A stretch of DNA of 64,000 bases from Arthrobacter sp. MSA 4-2 (GCF_016405885.1 NZ_JAEKGC010000011.1:1-64000), one strand, 5' to 3'; shown: positions 16,982 through 24,936, numbered from the stretch's first letter. Numbers and translations: made by a program. The notes: generated by a model from the letters alone, not told the origin.

Positions 16982-18009
16982 CCGCCCGCAAGCCGGTGGG
17001 CCTGCTCAATGAGGCGCAGGCCCGCCAGGGAATCCTCCGGTTCCACCGGAACGGCTCCGCCGCTGCGGACCGCCCCGGCGAGCTGCCGGTAGAACCCGCC
17101 GTAGTCGCCGCGGGCCGTCTCCACCGGCTCCGCCGACGGATCGTGGCCGAGCCGGCCCCACAGCTCCTGCGGCTCGCGCCCGTACAGGGGATCCCCGGGA
17201 AGCATCCCGGCCTCGATCGATGCTTCCTGCGGATCGACGCCCCACTTCGTGTAGGAGGCCTCCGACCCGGTGAGGCGGAACCGGGGCCCGGCCTGCGGGG
17301 CGAGGAAATTCATCGCCAAGTGGGAGAGAACTCCCTGCTCATGGCGCAGGACCACGAAGGCGTCGTCGTCAGGGCCACCGCCGGAGCGGGCCGTGGCCAG
17401 CTCCGCATGCTTAAGGGTCGCCGGACCGAAGAGCCGCAGGGCCTGGTCGATCAGGTGCGGACCCAGGTCGTAGAGGATGCCCCCGCCCTGGTCGGGGCCG
17501 GCGCTCTTTTTCCACGGCTTGGCTACCTCGGGCTTGAAGAACTCCATGCGCGATTCGAACCTCCGCACCCGGCCCAGGGCGCCCTCCCGGACCAGCCGTT
17601 CCACGGTCAGGAAGTCGCCGTCCCAGCGCCGGTTCTGGAAGACCGTCAGGATCCGCGAATGCGAGGAGGCCAGTTCGGTCAGCCGCACGCCCTCGGCGCT
17701 GTCGACGACGAAGGGTTTGTCGACGACGACGTGGAGCGAGGCCTCCAGTGCCGCTCCGGCCAGCGCGGCATGGGTGGCCGGCGGCGTGCTGATGACGGCC
17801 AGGTCCAGGTCTGCGGCCCGGGCGAGGGCCTCCTCCGCCGAGGACACCACGGCGGCCCCCGGGTAGGCCTGCCGGGCGGCCGTGGCGCGCCCCGGATCGG
17901 AGGTGACGATGACTTTGAGCTCGAACCGGGGGTCAGCGGCGAGGAACGGGGCATGGAAGACCCTTCCGCCGAGACCAAAACCGAAGAGCGCCGCGCGGAT
18001 CTTATGCAT
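16978..18009 (-). CDS. Gfo/Idh/MocA-family oxidoreductase
   Basis: A 343-residue NAD(P)-dependent dehydrogenase-like protein. It has an N-terminal Rossmann fold (RAALFGFGLGGRVFHAPFL), the DKP variant of the conserved EKP motif (VVDKPFVVD), and the C-terminal alpha/beta substrate domain (GGGILYDLGPHLIDQ, with the usual Gly/Asp/His). Members oxidise or reduce sugars, inositols or related polyols; the substrate here is not predictable. It is followed on the minus strand only by the convergent end of ald and has a TetR gene upstream in the same orientation, 75 bp away. Co-transcription with that gene is possible. Confidence 0.88.
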   Translation of the reverse strand: MHKIRAALFGFGLGGRVFHAPFLAADPRFELKVIVTSDPGRATAARQAYPGAAVVSSAEEALARAADLDLAVISTPPATHAALAGAALEASLHVVVDKPFVVDSAEGVRLTELASSHSRILTVFQNRRWDGDFLTVERLVREGALGRVRRFESRMEFFKPEVAKPWKKSAGPDQGGGILYDLGPHLIDQALRLFGPATLKHAELATARSGGGPDDDAFVVLRHEQGVLSHLAMNFLAPQAGPRFRLTGSEASYTKWGVDPQEASIEAGMLPGDPLYGREPQELWGRLGHDPSAEPVETARGDYGGFYRQLAGAVRSGGAVPVEPEDSLAGLRLIEQAHRLAGG

Positions 18010-18084
18010 GGCCCCAGCCTACCGGGGTGCGTCCGTCCGCCCGCGGACGGGCGCGCCCTGCGGCTGGTCCCTGGCGCCGGCCGG

Positions 18085-18684
18085 CTACCTTGGCAGGAAG
18101 CGCTTGACCAGCTCGTTCCAGCCCGCGATGAGGCGCTCCTGGGGCATCCGGCGCTCCTCCGTGAGGTGGACCAGCACCCCGGCATTGAGGTAGGCGGCGA
18201 GCTGATACGCAGCGAGTTCGACGTCGCCGGTGGTTCCGGCCTCACGGAGGAGAAGGCCAAGGTGCTGCCGGGAGAGCCGCTGCGTGGGGTGGCCGAGTGC
18301 CTCCGGCCCCTCCTGCGCGGCCCGCAGCAGGTGACCCTGAAATTCGCACCGCCGGATCGACGCCTCGCCGAACGCCTTCAGCCGCTCCCCCGGGGCCGCC
18401 CCGGGGCCGAGGGGAGGCGGCCCGGACATGAACGCGGCCTGGAAGTCCCTCCCGGACTGATCGAGCAGCGCCTGGATCAGCCCGGTCTTGTTCCCGAACC
18501 GGCGGAACAGCGTGCCCTTGCCTACTCCGGCGTGGCGGGCCACCTCGTCCATGGTGAGCTTCTCGGGTCCGTGCAGCTCCACGATGCGGACGGCGGCCTC
18601 GAGCAGGAGCCGGCGGTTGCGCGCGGCATCGGCCCGCTCGCCGTCGTTGCCGGAGAGCCGAAGCACTGGATTCCCGCCCGACAT
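18085..18684 (-). CDS. TetR/AcrR-family repressor of the divergent FMN reductase
   Basis: About 199 residues. The N-terminal helix-turn-helix (VRIVELHGPEKLTMDEVARH, AGVGKGTLFRRFGNK) is standard TetR; the C-terminal domain is helical. ATGs exist at 18696 and 18684. TATGCT ends seven bases before 18684 and overlaps the upstream ATG, so 18684 on a leaderless mRNA is preferred. A palindromic operator (18713-18724) lies between it and the divergent FMN reductase gene, which is the likely target. The ligand may be a quinone or other electrophile by analogy with similar pairs; this is inference. Confidence 0.85.
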   Translation of the reverse strand: MSGGNPVLRLSGNDGERADAARNRRLLLEAAVRIVELHGPEKLTMDEVARHAGVGKGTLFRRFGNKTGLIQALLDQSGRDFQAAFMSGPPPLGPGAAPGERLKAFGEASIRRCEFQGHLLRAAQEGPEALGHPTQRLSRQHLGLLLREAGTTGDVELAAYQLAAYLNAGVLVHLTEERRMPQERLIAGWNELVKRFLPR

Positions 18685-18712
18685 AGGTTCAAGCATAGTG
18701 CGGAATAAAAGT

Positions 18713-18733
18713 GGACCACGGTCCGGTTATAGT
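18713..18733 (+). promoter_or_regulatory. Operator and -10 box of the FMN reductase gene
   Basis: GGACC-AC-GGTCC (18713-18724) is a palindrome set in a longer imperfect repeat (AAGTGGACC / GGTCCGGTT). It is followed by TATAGT (18728-18733), a good -10 box for the gene starting at 18782. TetR binding here would block both divergent promoters. Confidence 0.65.
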
Positions 18734-18781
18734 GGACAGCGGCCTGAGGGCCGAGACCCATTACCCCCACAAGGAGTACAC

Positions 18782-19345
18782 ATGACCACGACCATCCTCA
18801 CCCTCGTCGGAAGCCTCCGCGGAGATTCACACAACCGCCAGATCGCCGAAGCTGCAGCTGCGGTTGCCCCGGGTGACGTGAGCATCGTGACCTATGACGA
18901 CCTCACCAGCATCCCGTTCTACAACGAGGACCTCGATGTACCCGGCGCCGTCCCGGCCGCCGCCGCGAAGTTCCGTGCCGCCGTGGCCGAGGCCGACGCC
19001 GTCCTGCTCGTCTCCCCCGAGTACAACGGCACGATTCCGGCCGTGCTGAAGAACGCCATCGACTGGGCCTCCCGCCCCTACGGCGAGAGCTCCATCTCGG
19101 CCAAGCCCGCAGCCGTGATCGGCTCCTCCATGAGCCCCTACGGTGCGGTACGCGCCCATGACGACGCACGCCGCTCGCTCGGCGTTGCCGGCGCCTCGGT
19201 GCTCGAGGACGCACAGCTGTCGGTCGGAACGAGCATGGAGCGGTTCGCCGAAATCCACCCCAAGGATGACGCCGAGCTCGTCGAGCAGGTCACCGCGATC
19301 CTGAACGCGCTCGCCGGTGCCGCCAAGGAACCGGCCGCCGCGTAA
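18782..19345 (+). CDS. NAD(P)H-dependent FMN reductase
   Basis: A 187-residue flavodoxin-like oxidoreductase that passes electrons from NAD(P)H to FMN and often on to quinones, azo dyes or chromate. Visible motifs are the FMN phosphate loop LVGSLRGDSHNRQ and the strongly conserved SPEYNGTIPAVLKNAIDW. Length fits the NADPH-dependent FMN reductase family. AAGGAG lies five bases before the ATG at 18782. It is divergent from, and probably repressed by, the TetR protein at 18085-18684, and a strong terminator follows at 19371. Confidence 0.93.
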   Translation: MTTTILTLVGSLRGDSHNRQIAEAAAAVAPGDVSIVTYDDLTSIPFYNEDLDVPGAVPAAAAKFRAAVAEADAVLLVSPEYNGTIPAVLKNAIDWASRPYGESSISAKPAAVIGSSMSPYGAVRAHDDARRSLGVAGASVLEDAQLSVGTSMERFAEIHPKDDAELVEQVTAILNALAGAAKEPAAA

Positions 19346-19370
19346 CTGAGCTTATCGCTGGTGTTGACCA

Positions 19371-19398
19371 GGAAGGCCGGGCAACTGCCCGGCCTTCC
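19371..19398 (+). terminator. Hairpin terminator after FMN reductase
   Basis: GGAAGGCCGGGC (19371-19382), loop AACT, then its exact complement (19387-19398): a perfect 12-bp stem 26 bp past the stop. It also closes the minus-strand peptide operon that ends at 19429. Confidence 0.8.
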
Positions 19399-19428
19399 GC
19401 CGTTAAGGAGGTACGGGCGCGCCGGTGC

Positions 19429-19620
19429 TCAGTGCCACAGGCTGTCGGCCCAGGCGGCGTCCCGGAGGTAGTCCCTCGCCGGGCCCACCTCCCATAGTTC
19501 GCCGGAACTCGCGAGGACCCCGCTGTCCCTCAGGGACGCAAGCGCCGCGGCGGAACATCCAAGGGCCACTGTCAGATCACGGTCGTCGGCGGCGATAACG
19601 AAATCACTGCGGTCGCTCAT
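19429..19620 (-). CDS. 63-residue protein in the SpaB_C peptide locus
   Basis: A small acidic protein with no family I recognise. It has no signal peptide and no cysteine pair (one Cys), and ends in an aromatic tail (WADSLWH). AGAAGG lies five bases before the ATG. It follows the SpaB_C-like gene by 42 bp in the same orientation, so it is probably the third gene of that operon. The central helix (LTVALGCSAAALASLRDSG) could be a small binding fold. It might be an accessory binding protein, an immunity-type factor or a second substrate peptide; nothing in the sequence decides between these. Confidence 0.6.
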   Translation of the reverse strand: MSDRSDFVIAADDRDLTVALGCSAAALASLRDSGVLASSGELWEVGPARDYLRDAAWADSLWH

Positions 19621-19662
19621 GGGAACCTTCTTCTGGTGGGGGGGCGCTGCGGGTCGTGTCGA

Positions 19663-20631
19663 TCAGGAGGTGCTGTGCTGCCGGCGCCGAGCCCCCGCCG
19701 GCACCTGCGGGCTCCAGGTCCGGGCGTGAAGTCCGAGGGCCGCCTCCTCCCGGGGAAGGAAGCCCAGCCGGTTGAGCGTCATGTGGGCCTGGTACACGGT
19801 CAGGTGGCGCGCGCCGCGGCTCACGCCGGCCTTATCCGCGCTGCTGAGGTAGCCGTCGAGGGCCGAGAACCACCGCCGGCGCCAATGCTGGACGGTCGCT
19901 TCGGCCGCCGTGGCCCCCATGAGGCTGTGGAAGGCCGGGCTCTTGGCCCGGACCTGCTCGGTCATGGCCTGCCGGACGGCCGGCGCGCGCACGCCCAGCT
20001 CGGCGGTGCAGGCCGCAAGGTGGTTGTCCCAGTAGGAGTCCCAGGAGTCCCGCCGCCGTTCGGGCCAGGTGCCCGAGCGCGGCCCGCGCATCATGGCCTG
20101 GGTTGAATCGAAGAGAATCAGCGCCCCCAGCGCCGAGCGGCTCTGCATGCGGGTGAACCGCTGCACGGCCCACAGGGAAAGGTCCGAGCTGAGTTCGAAC
20201 ACCTGCTCGGCCAGTTCAAGCCCGGCCGAGCCGCCGTAGGTGATGAGATCGGACTCGAGCTGCGGATCGGGTTCCCCGACTCCGCCGAAGTAGTAGAGGT
20301 CCACGGCCGGGCTTGAGGTGTGCTGCCGGATCGAGACCTTCGGCCTGGCGGCGCTGCGGTGAATCCGCTGGTCGCGCTGGAGGCCCTGGAGCTTCTCCAG
20401 AACGCGGGGGTGGGCCTGGATGTTCACCCGAACCTGGGTGGCCGGGTCGCCGCTGCGGGAAAAGTACCAGCGCTTGGCTCCCAGCGAGCGGGCCTGCGCC
20501 ACCAGGGGGGTAACCAGCTCTTCGATGATGCCGTCCGCTACATCGAAGCCACCCGCAGTGAAGGTGAGGTGCCACCATTGAGTGCTCCCGGCCGTTCGTG
20601 AGGCGGTTCGAACGGTGGTGAGCTGACTCAT
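19663..20631 (-). CDS. Stand-alone SpaB_C / thiopeptide-type bacteriocin biosynthesis protein
   Basis: A 322-residue cytoplasmic protein with the Lant_dehydr_C (SpaB_C) pattern: an opening WWHLTFTAG, then RWYFSRSGDPATQVRVNI, a mid-domain block YYFGGVGEPDPQLES, and ITYGGSAGLELAEQVFELSS. In class I lanthipeptide and thiopeptide pathways this domain removes glutamate from tRNA-glutamylated Ser/Thr, or performs the [4+2] ring closure. Here there is no glutamylation (LanB N-terminal) domain and no LanC in the window. GAAGGAGAGGG precedes the ATG. It lies between a 46-residue exported peptide gene and a 63-residue gene, all on the minus strand. The substrate is presumed to be one of these small proteins, but this is inference. 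Confidence 0.78.
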   Translation of the reverse strand: MSQLTTVRTASRTAGSTQWWHLTFTAGGFDVADGIIEELVTPLVAQARSLGAKRWYFSRSGDPATQVRVNIQAHPRVLEKLQGLQRDQRIHRSAARPKVSIRQHTSSPAVDLYYFGGVGEPDPQLESDLITYGGSAGLELAEQVFELSSDLSLWAVQRFTRMQSRSALGALILFDSTQAMMRGPRSGTWPERRRDSWDSYWDNHLAACTAELGVRAPAVRQAMTEQVRAKSPAFHSLMGATAAEATVQHWRRRWFSALDGYLSSADKAGVSRGARHLTVYQAHMTLNRLGFLPREEAALGLHARTWSPQVPAGARRRQHSTS

Positions 20632-20681
20632 GGGCCCTCTCCTTCAGGGTTAGTGGTTACCCCGCTGGGGCGGGATCGGGG

Positions 20682-20714
20682 GGAACGCCGCCGCACCAAC
20701 ACGCACAGCGTTCC
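20682..20714 (-). promoter_or_regulatory. Intercistronic hairpin between peptide and SpaB_C genes
   Basis: GGAACGC (20682-20688) and GCGTTCC (20708-20714) form a 7-bp stem with a 19-base loop just past the peptide stop. A hairpin here could act as a leaky terminator, giving more peptide than enzyme mRNA, a common arrangement in ribosomal peptide operons. It could also be chance. Confidence 0.45.
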
Positions 20715-20717
20715 GGC

Positions 20718-20858
20718 TTACTTCGGCCAGTCCCAACTGCCGGCGACGAGGTCTCCACGCGGCGACTCGGCGCTGCCTGCCGCGAGGGCCGGGCCCGCCG
20801 GTGACACCGCGCCCATGAGGATGAGGATTCCGGCGGCTGTGCCGAGGAGCTTCTTCAT
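20718..20858 (-). CDS. 46-residue exported peptide, candidate precursor or signal
   Basis: MKKLLG, a hydrophobic core (GILILMGAVSPAG) and PALAA make a textbook Sec signal peptide. Cleavage after ALAA would leave about 19 residues ending GDLVAGSWDWPK, rich in Trp, Ser and Asp and without cysteine. AAAGGTGA lies six bases before the ATG at 20858. The frame opens further upstream to 20945 but without coding character. It is the first gene of a likely three-gene operon with the SpaB_C-like enzyme and is divergent from a TrmB/LuxR regulator. A secreted signalling peptide or modified peptide are both possible; no similar named peptide comes to mind. Confidence 0.65.
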   Translation of the reverse strand: MKKLLGTAAGILILMGAVSPAGPALAAGSAESPRGDLVAGSWDWPK

Positions 20859-21288
20859 GGAGATCACCTTTCGCAGTGGGACTGATTCCGGAAGGGATGG
20901 CCGACGAACCTGTCGGGCCTTTCGATGCCGCCGTTCCACCAGCACCGCCTTTCCGGTCTACCCAGAATGGTCGGAGTGTCCCTGCGTGTCCAGCCTCCCG
21001 GATGGCCGCTTCAGGACATGGCCGGAACCGGACTTCTGACCGCCCCGGCGGCCGCCGTCGCGCCCCGGATACCCGCGGGATTTCGCGCCAGTATGCGGAG
21101 AATCCGAGCGCCGACGCCGGCGGGTTGCTGCTCCGTCCGCGGTGTCATTAACTGGACATGCCATGTTTTTCGCACCGTCGGGTCGGCGGGAGCGCCACTG
21201 CGGGAATGGCGGGGCGGGCCGGGGCTCCTCTGTACTCTGGGGAAGGGCGGGCCGCCGACGCGCCGCCCGGTGTCCAGAAGGAGGTCTC
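20859..21288. promoter_or_regulatory. Divergent control region of the peptide locus
   Basis: 430 bp with no convincing gene. Inverted repeat CCGAC-N6-GTCGG at 20901-20916 lies in the leader of the peptide operon, about 45 bp before its ATG. On the plus strand TGTACTCT near 21230 could hold the -10 box of the LuxR gene. The regulator start is marked by a strong AGAAGGAGG. The size of the region suggests more than one binding site. Confidence 0.5.
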
Positions 21289-22257
21289 ATGCTCGACGGT
21301 TCATGCCTTGAGTTGTACCGGTACGCCGTCGGCCATCCCGGCTGGACCAAGGAGCAGGCCTCCGAGGCGCTGGGCCTGACGCTGCGCGAGATCGACAATG
21401 CCATGACCGAGCTTCAGGCACGCCGACTCCTCGGGCCGCAGGCCGCCGGCACCGCCGGCTTCGTCGCGGTCTCACCCGATGTCGCCCTCGCGGACCTCGT
21501 CGACGCCGACGAGCGGTCCCTGCAGGAGCTGAAGATGCGCATCAGCTCACGTCGGCGGGAGCTTTCAAGCCTCGTGCCGATCTTCCTCGAGGCGCGCAAG
21601 CAGAGCGTGTCGAGCACCTCGGTGGAAACCCTCGAGGATCCCCATCTGATCCACAGGGTGCTGATCGACTACGGCAGGGACGTCTCCGAAAAGGTCCTGA
21701 TCGCCCAGCCCGGCCAGGGCTCCACCGCCGATGTGCACGAGGAAAGCATCCGCAAGGACCTCGACCTCCTCAACCGGGGCGTCCGGCGCCGCACGCTCTA
21801 CGACGTCAGCACCCGCGACCACGTCCCTACGCGCAAGGCCGTCACCGCCATCCAGGCCGGCGGCGGTGAATTCGGGGCACTTCCCTTCGTCCCGCTGCGC
21901 ATGATGATCTTCGACCAGAAACTCGCCCTCGTCGCCCGGCAGCTCGACGCCGGCGACAAGGCGGCGCTGGTGATCCGCGACCCGAGCCTCATCCACATCT
22001 TCACCCTGCTCTTTGATGTCGCGTGGGAACTGAGCGAGCCGTTCCTGGCACCGGACGCGACACAGACCCCCCTCAACAGCATGCAGCACGCGATTCTCCA
22101 GGGGCTGGCCGCCGGACTGTCCGACGAATCGATCGCCCGGCGCCTCGACATCAATGTGCGCACCTGCCGGCGGCACATCGCCTGGATGCTTGAGACGCTG
22201 CGGGCCGACAGCCGCTTCCAGGCGGGGGTCAAGGCGCGCGACGCCGGCTGGATCTAG
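21289..22257 (+). CDS. TrmB-like/LuxR hybrid transcriptional regulator
   Basis: A 322-residue regulator with an N-terminal winged helix (ELYRYAVGHPGWTKEQASEA), a central domain of unknown ligand, and a C-terminal LuxR-type helix-turn-helix (LAAGLSDESIARRLDINVR, TCRRHIAWMLETL) ending RFQAGVKARDAGWI. Domain order and ending match the regulator at 1483-2487, so they are paralogues. The ATG at 21289 follows AGAAGGAGG by five bases; an open extension to 21142 lacks support. Divergent from the exported-peptide/SpaB_C operon, which is its most likely target. The central domain may bind a peptide or metabolite; this is inference. Confidence 0.88.
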   Translation: MLDGSCLELYRYAVGHPGWTKEQASEALGLTLREIDNAMTELQARRLLGPQAAGTAGFVAVSPDVALADLVDADERSLQELKMRISSRRRELSSLVPIFLEARKQSVSSTSVETLEDPHLIHRVLIDYGRDVSEKVLIAQPGQGSTADVHEESIRKDLDLLNRGVRRRTLYDVSTRDHVPTRKAVTAIQAGGGEFGALPFVPLRMMIFDQKLALVARQLDAGDKAALVIRDPSLIHIFTLLFDVAWELSEPFLAPDATQTPLNSMQHAILQGLAAGLSDESIARRLDINVRTCRRHIAWMLETLRADSRFQAGVKARDAGWI

Positions 22258-22339
22258 CGCGGCCAAGGCGGCCCGGCTGCCGGACGGCTGCTACCCGGCG
22301 TAGCATGGGCCGGCGGAGGCACTGCGGGCGGGGGATGGA

Positions 22340-23524
22340 ATGGCCGGAACCAAACGGGACGCTGTGGTGGTCGGGGGCGGCATTGCCGGGCTGGCCGCCG
22401 CCTGCTCCCTGCTGCGCCAGGGATGGAACGTGACCGTGCTCGAGCAGGCACGCCGGTTCGCGGAGGTCGGGGCCGGGCTGGCCCTGACACCCAACGGCCT
22501 GTCCGCGCTCTCGTCGCTCGGGCTTGATGCACCGGCGCGCGGGGCGGGCCATCCCGTGCAGATGGCGGGCACCCAGGACCACCGCGGCAGGTGGCTCGTG
22601 CGCATCCCCTCCGGCAGCGTCCGGCGCCCGCCCCCGACGGCCTACGGCATCCACCGCAAGGAACTGCACCGCCTGCTCCTGGCGTCCGCCCAGGGAGCCA
22701 CCCTTCTGCCCGGCGCGCGGGTGGTGGGCATCGATCCAGGTCGGCCGGACGGGCCAAGGGCAGTCGTGTTCTGCGCCTCCGACAAGGGGGACCTGGCCCT
22801 CGACGCGGATCTCGTCGTGGCAGCCGACGGCCTGCGCAGTGCCTGCCGTCAACAGCTCGCACCGGCGTCGGCACCACGGTACAGCGGGAAGTCCGCCTGG
22901 CGGGGCGTCGTCCGGGAATTCCCTGCCGCGGCCGACGGCTTCGCGGTGCGGTGGGGCCCGGGTACCGAATTCGGGGCGCTGCGGATCGGGGCCGGCTCCG
23001 TGTATTGGTATGGGTACACCTTCTCCGAGGAGGGCCAACGATGGGCCGATGAGAAGGACGCCGCGATGGAGCACTTCGCCGGCTGGGCCGAGCCCGTCCC
23101 TTCGCTGATTAGGGGGACGCCCCCGGCGGTGATCCTGCGCCATGACGTCTACGCACTCGCGCCGGCACTTGCGACGTACGTCTACGGGCGCGCCGTGCTC
23201 ATCGGGGACGCCGCCCACGCGATGGTGCCGACCTTGGGACAGGGGGCCAATTCCTCCCTTGAGGACGGGGCGTGCGTCGGTCTCCTCATTGCCCGGGCGG
23301 TCAATGAGGGTGCCTCCCTGGCCGCTGCCCTCGGAAGCTATGACGCCCGGCGCCGCCCCCGCACCCAGCGGATCGCCCGCCGGTCCGCCACGGCCGGCCG
23401 GCTGGGAGCGGACCTCCGCGCGCCGGCCGGCGTCGCCGCCCGGAACGCACTGCTGAGGCTTCTCCCCGGCAGCCTCGCTGCCCGCGCCGGCTCATCCGTC
23501 GTGGCGTGGCGGGCACCGGCCTGA
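22340..23524 (+). CDS. FAD-dependent aromatic monooxygenase family protein
   Basis: A 394-residue flavoprotein of the p-hydroxybenzoate hydroxylase type. It shows the FAD motif VVVGGGIAGLAAACSLL, the DG motif VVAADGLRSACR, and the GD motif YVYGRAVLIGDAAHAM followed by PTLGQGANSSLEDG. These enzymes use NAD(P)H and O2 to hydroxylate aromatic or related rings. The hydroxylated substrate cannot be read from the sequence; no aromatic catabolic genes surround it. It starts 82 bp after the LuxR gene in the same direction; TAGCAT near 22301 could be its own -10 box. Confidence 0.9.
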   Translation: MAGTKRDAVVVGGGIAGLAAACSLLRQGWNVTVLEQARRFAEVGAGLALTPNGLSALSSLGLDAPARGAGHPVQMAGTQDHRGRWLVRIPSGSVRRPPPTAYGIHRKELHRLLLASAQGATLLPGARVVGIDPGRPDGPRAVVFCASDKGDLALDADLVVAADGLRSACRQQLAPASAPRYSGKSAWRGVVREFPAAADGFAVRWGPGTEFGALRIGAGSVYWYGYTFSEEGQRWADEKDAAMEHFAGWAEPVPSLIRGTPPAVILRHDVYALAPALATYVYGRAVLIGDAAHAMVPTLGQGANSSLEDGACVGLLIARAVNEGASLAAALGSYDARRRPRTQRIARRSATAGRLGADLRAPAGVAARNALLRLLPGSLAARAGSSVVAWRAPA

Positions 23525-23565
23525 GCGGTTCGCCGGCCGACCCCGGGACGCGCGCCCCCACAAAT

Positions 23566-23607
23566 GGGCAACAGCTGTTGCCCCCCGGTGAACCCGCCGC
23601 CTAGACT
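23566..23607 (+). promoter_or_regulatory. Promoter of the aminotransferase with perfect 18-bp palindrome over the -35 box
   Basis: GGGCAACAGCTGTTGCCC (23566-23583) is a perfect palindrome. Its right end forms the -35 box TTGCCC (23578-23583), followed by an 18-base spacer and -10 TAGACT (23602-23607). The GTG start lies six bases further, so transcription should begin at the start codon. A protein bound to the palindrome would repress. Its core matches the palindrome between pucR and ald. Confidence 0.75.
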
Positions 23608-23613
23608 CGGGGG

Positions 23614-24936
23614 GTGACGAACTCCAGTGACTCAAGCCACGAAGTGATTCCCGCCGAAACCGAAGCAGCCCTGGAGCGGGTGGCCGACTATGCGGCCCGC
23701 CACGACGTGCTCTACTCGGCCCGTGCCGCCAACATCAAGCAGTCGGCGGTCCGCGATGTCTTCGATATTTCGATCCGGCCCGGCCTCGTATCCCTCGCCG
23801 GAGGCAGCCCGTACCTGCGTTCGCTGCCCCTCGAGGACCTGGGCCGAACGGCCCAGCGGATCATCGCCGAGCAGGGCCTCGAAGCCCTTCAGTACGGCGG
23901 CGGCCAGGGCATGGAGGAGTTGCGCGAACTGATCTGCGAGGTGATGGCCGCCGAAGGGATCACCGACGCCGACCCGGCCGACATCGTGGTCACCACCGGC
24001 TCCCAGTCGGCCCAGGACGTCGCCGCAAAGGTCTTCTGCAACCCCGGCGACGTGATCCTCTGCGAGGATCCCACCTACGTCGGGGCCCTGAACACCTTTG
24101 AAGCCTACGAGGTCGACGTCGTCACCGTCCCGATGGACGACAAGGGCCTCATTCCGGAGGAGCTCGAACGCACCATCCTCCGGCTGAAGGAGGAGGGCCG
24201 GTCGATCAAGCTCCTCTACACCATCCCCAGCTTCAACAACCCCAGCGGGATCACGATGGAGGCCGGCCGGCGCCAGCGCGTCGTCGACATCTGCCGGGAC
24301 AACAACATCCTGGTGCTCGAGGACAACCCCTACGGCATGCTCCGCTTCGACGGCCACCCCCTGGCGCCGATGCGGGCGGGCAACCCGAACGACGTCATCT
24401 ACCTCGGCTCGTTCTCGAAGATCTTCGCCCCGGGCGTCCGGCTGGGCTGGGCGCTGGTTCCGCGCCACCTGCACCGCCGCTTCTACCTGGCGTGCGAGGC
24501 CGTGGTGCTGTGCCCGTCGCCGCTGACCCAGATGCTGGTGAGCTCCTACCTGACGGACTATGACTGGCGCGGGCACCTCGAGACCATGAGGGTGCTGTAC
24601 CGCGAGCGGTGCGACGCGATGCTCGCCGCGCTGGCCGAGCACCTTCCGGAGGGCGTGCACTGGACCACCCCCGAGGGCGGCTTCTTCGTCTGGGTGACCC
24701 TGCCCGCGGGGATCGACACCTATCCCCTGCTCTACGAAGCGATCGACGCCGGCGTGGTCTTCATTCCCGGTGCGGCCTTCACCCCCTCGGACGAGGCCTC
24801 GAACAAGCTCCGCCTGGCCTTCAGCGCGGTCTCCCCGGAGGACATCGCCGAGGGTGTGCGCCGGCTTGCGCCCATCCTGCAGCGGGCCCTGGCGTCGGTC
24901 CCGCCGCAAAACGCGGCGCAGTCAAGCAACTCCTGA
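23614..24936 (+). CDS. PLP-dependent aminotransferase, class I (2-aminoadipate-type)
   Basis: A 440-residue fold-type I aminotransferase like the catalytic half of MocR proteins and LysN-type enzymes. Features are LQYGGGQGMEELRE, the cofactor-binding block SQSAQDVAAK, IPSFNNPSG, and Schiff-base Lys269 in GSFSKIFAPGVRLGW. There is no GntR DNA-binding domain, so it is an enzyme only. It transfers amino groups between an amino acid and a 2-oxo acid; the preferred substrate is not visible. The start is GTG with TAGACT six bases upstream, so the mRNA is probably leaderless. The perfect palindrome over the -35 box suggests repression by the regulator that also acts near ald. Confidence 0.9.
   Translation: MTNSSDSSHEVIPAETEAALERVADYAARHDVLYSARAANIKQSAVRDVFDISIRPGLVSLAGGSPYLRSLPLEDLGRTAQRIIAEQGLEALQYGGGQGMEELRELICEVMAAEGITDADPADIVVTTGSQSAQDVAAKVFCNPGDVILCEDPTYVGALNTFEAYEVDVVTVPMDDKGLIPEELERTILRLKEEGRSIKLLYTIPSFNNPSGITMEAGRRQRVVDICRDNNILVLEDNPYGMLRFDGHPLAPMRAGNPNDVIYLGSFSKIFAPGVRLGWALVPRHLHRRFYLACEAVVLCPSPLTQMLVSSYLTDYDWRGHLETMRVLYRERCDAMLAALAEHLPEGVHWTTPEGGFFVWVTLPAGIDTYPLLYEAIDAGVVFIPGAAFTPSDEASNKLRLAFSAVSPEDIAEGVRRLAPILQRALASVPPQNAAQSSNS

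Noticed and set aside
16996-18708. 570-codon plus-strand frame
   Set aside because: Antisense to the Gfo/Idh oxidoreductase and TetR genes, without domain or start signal.
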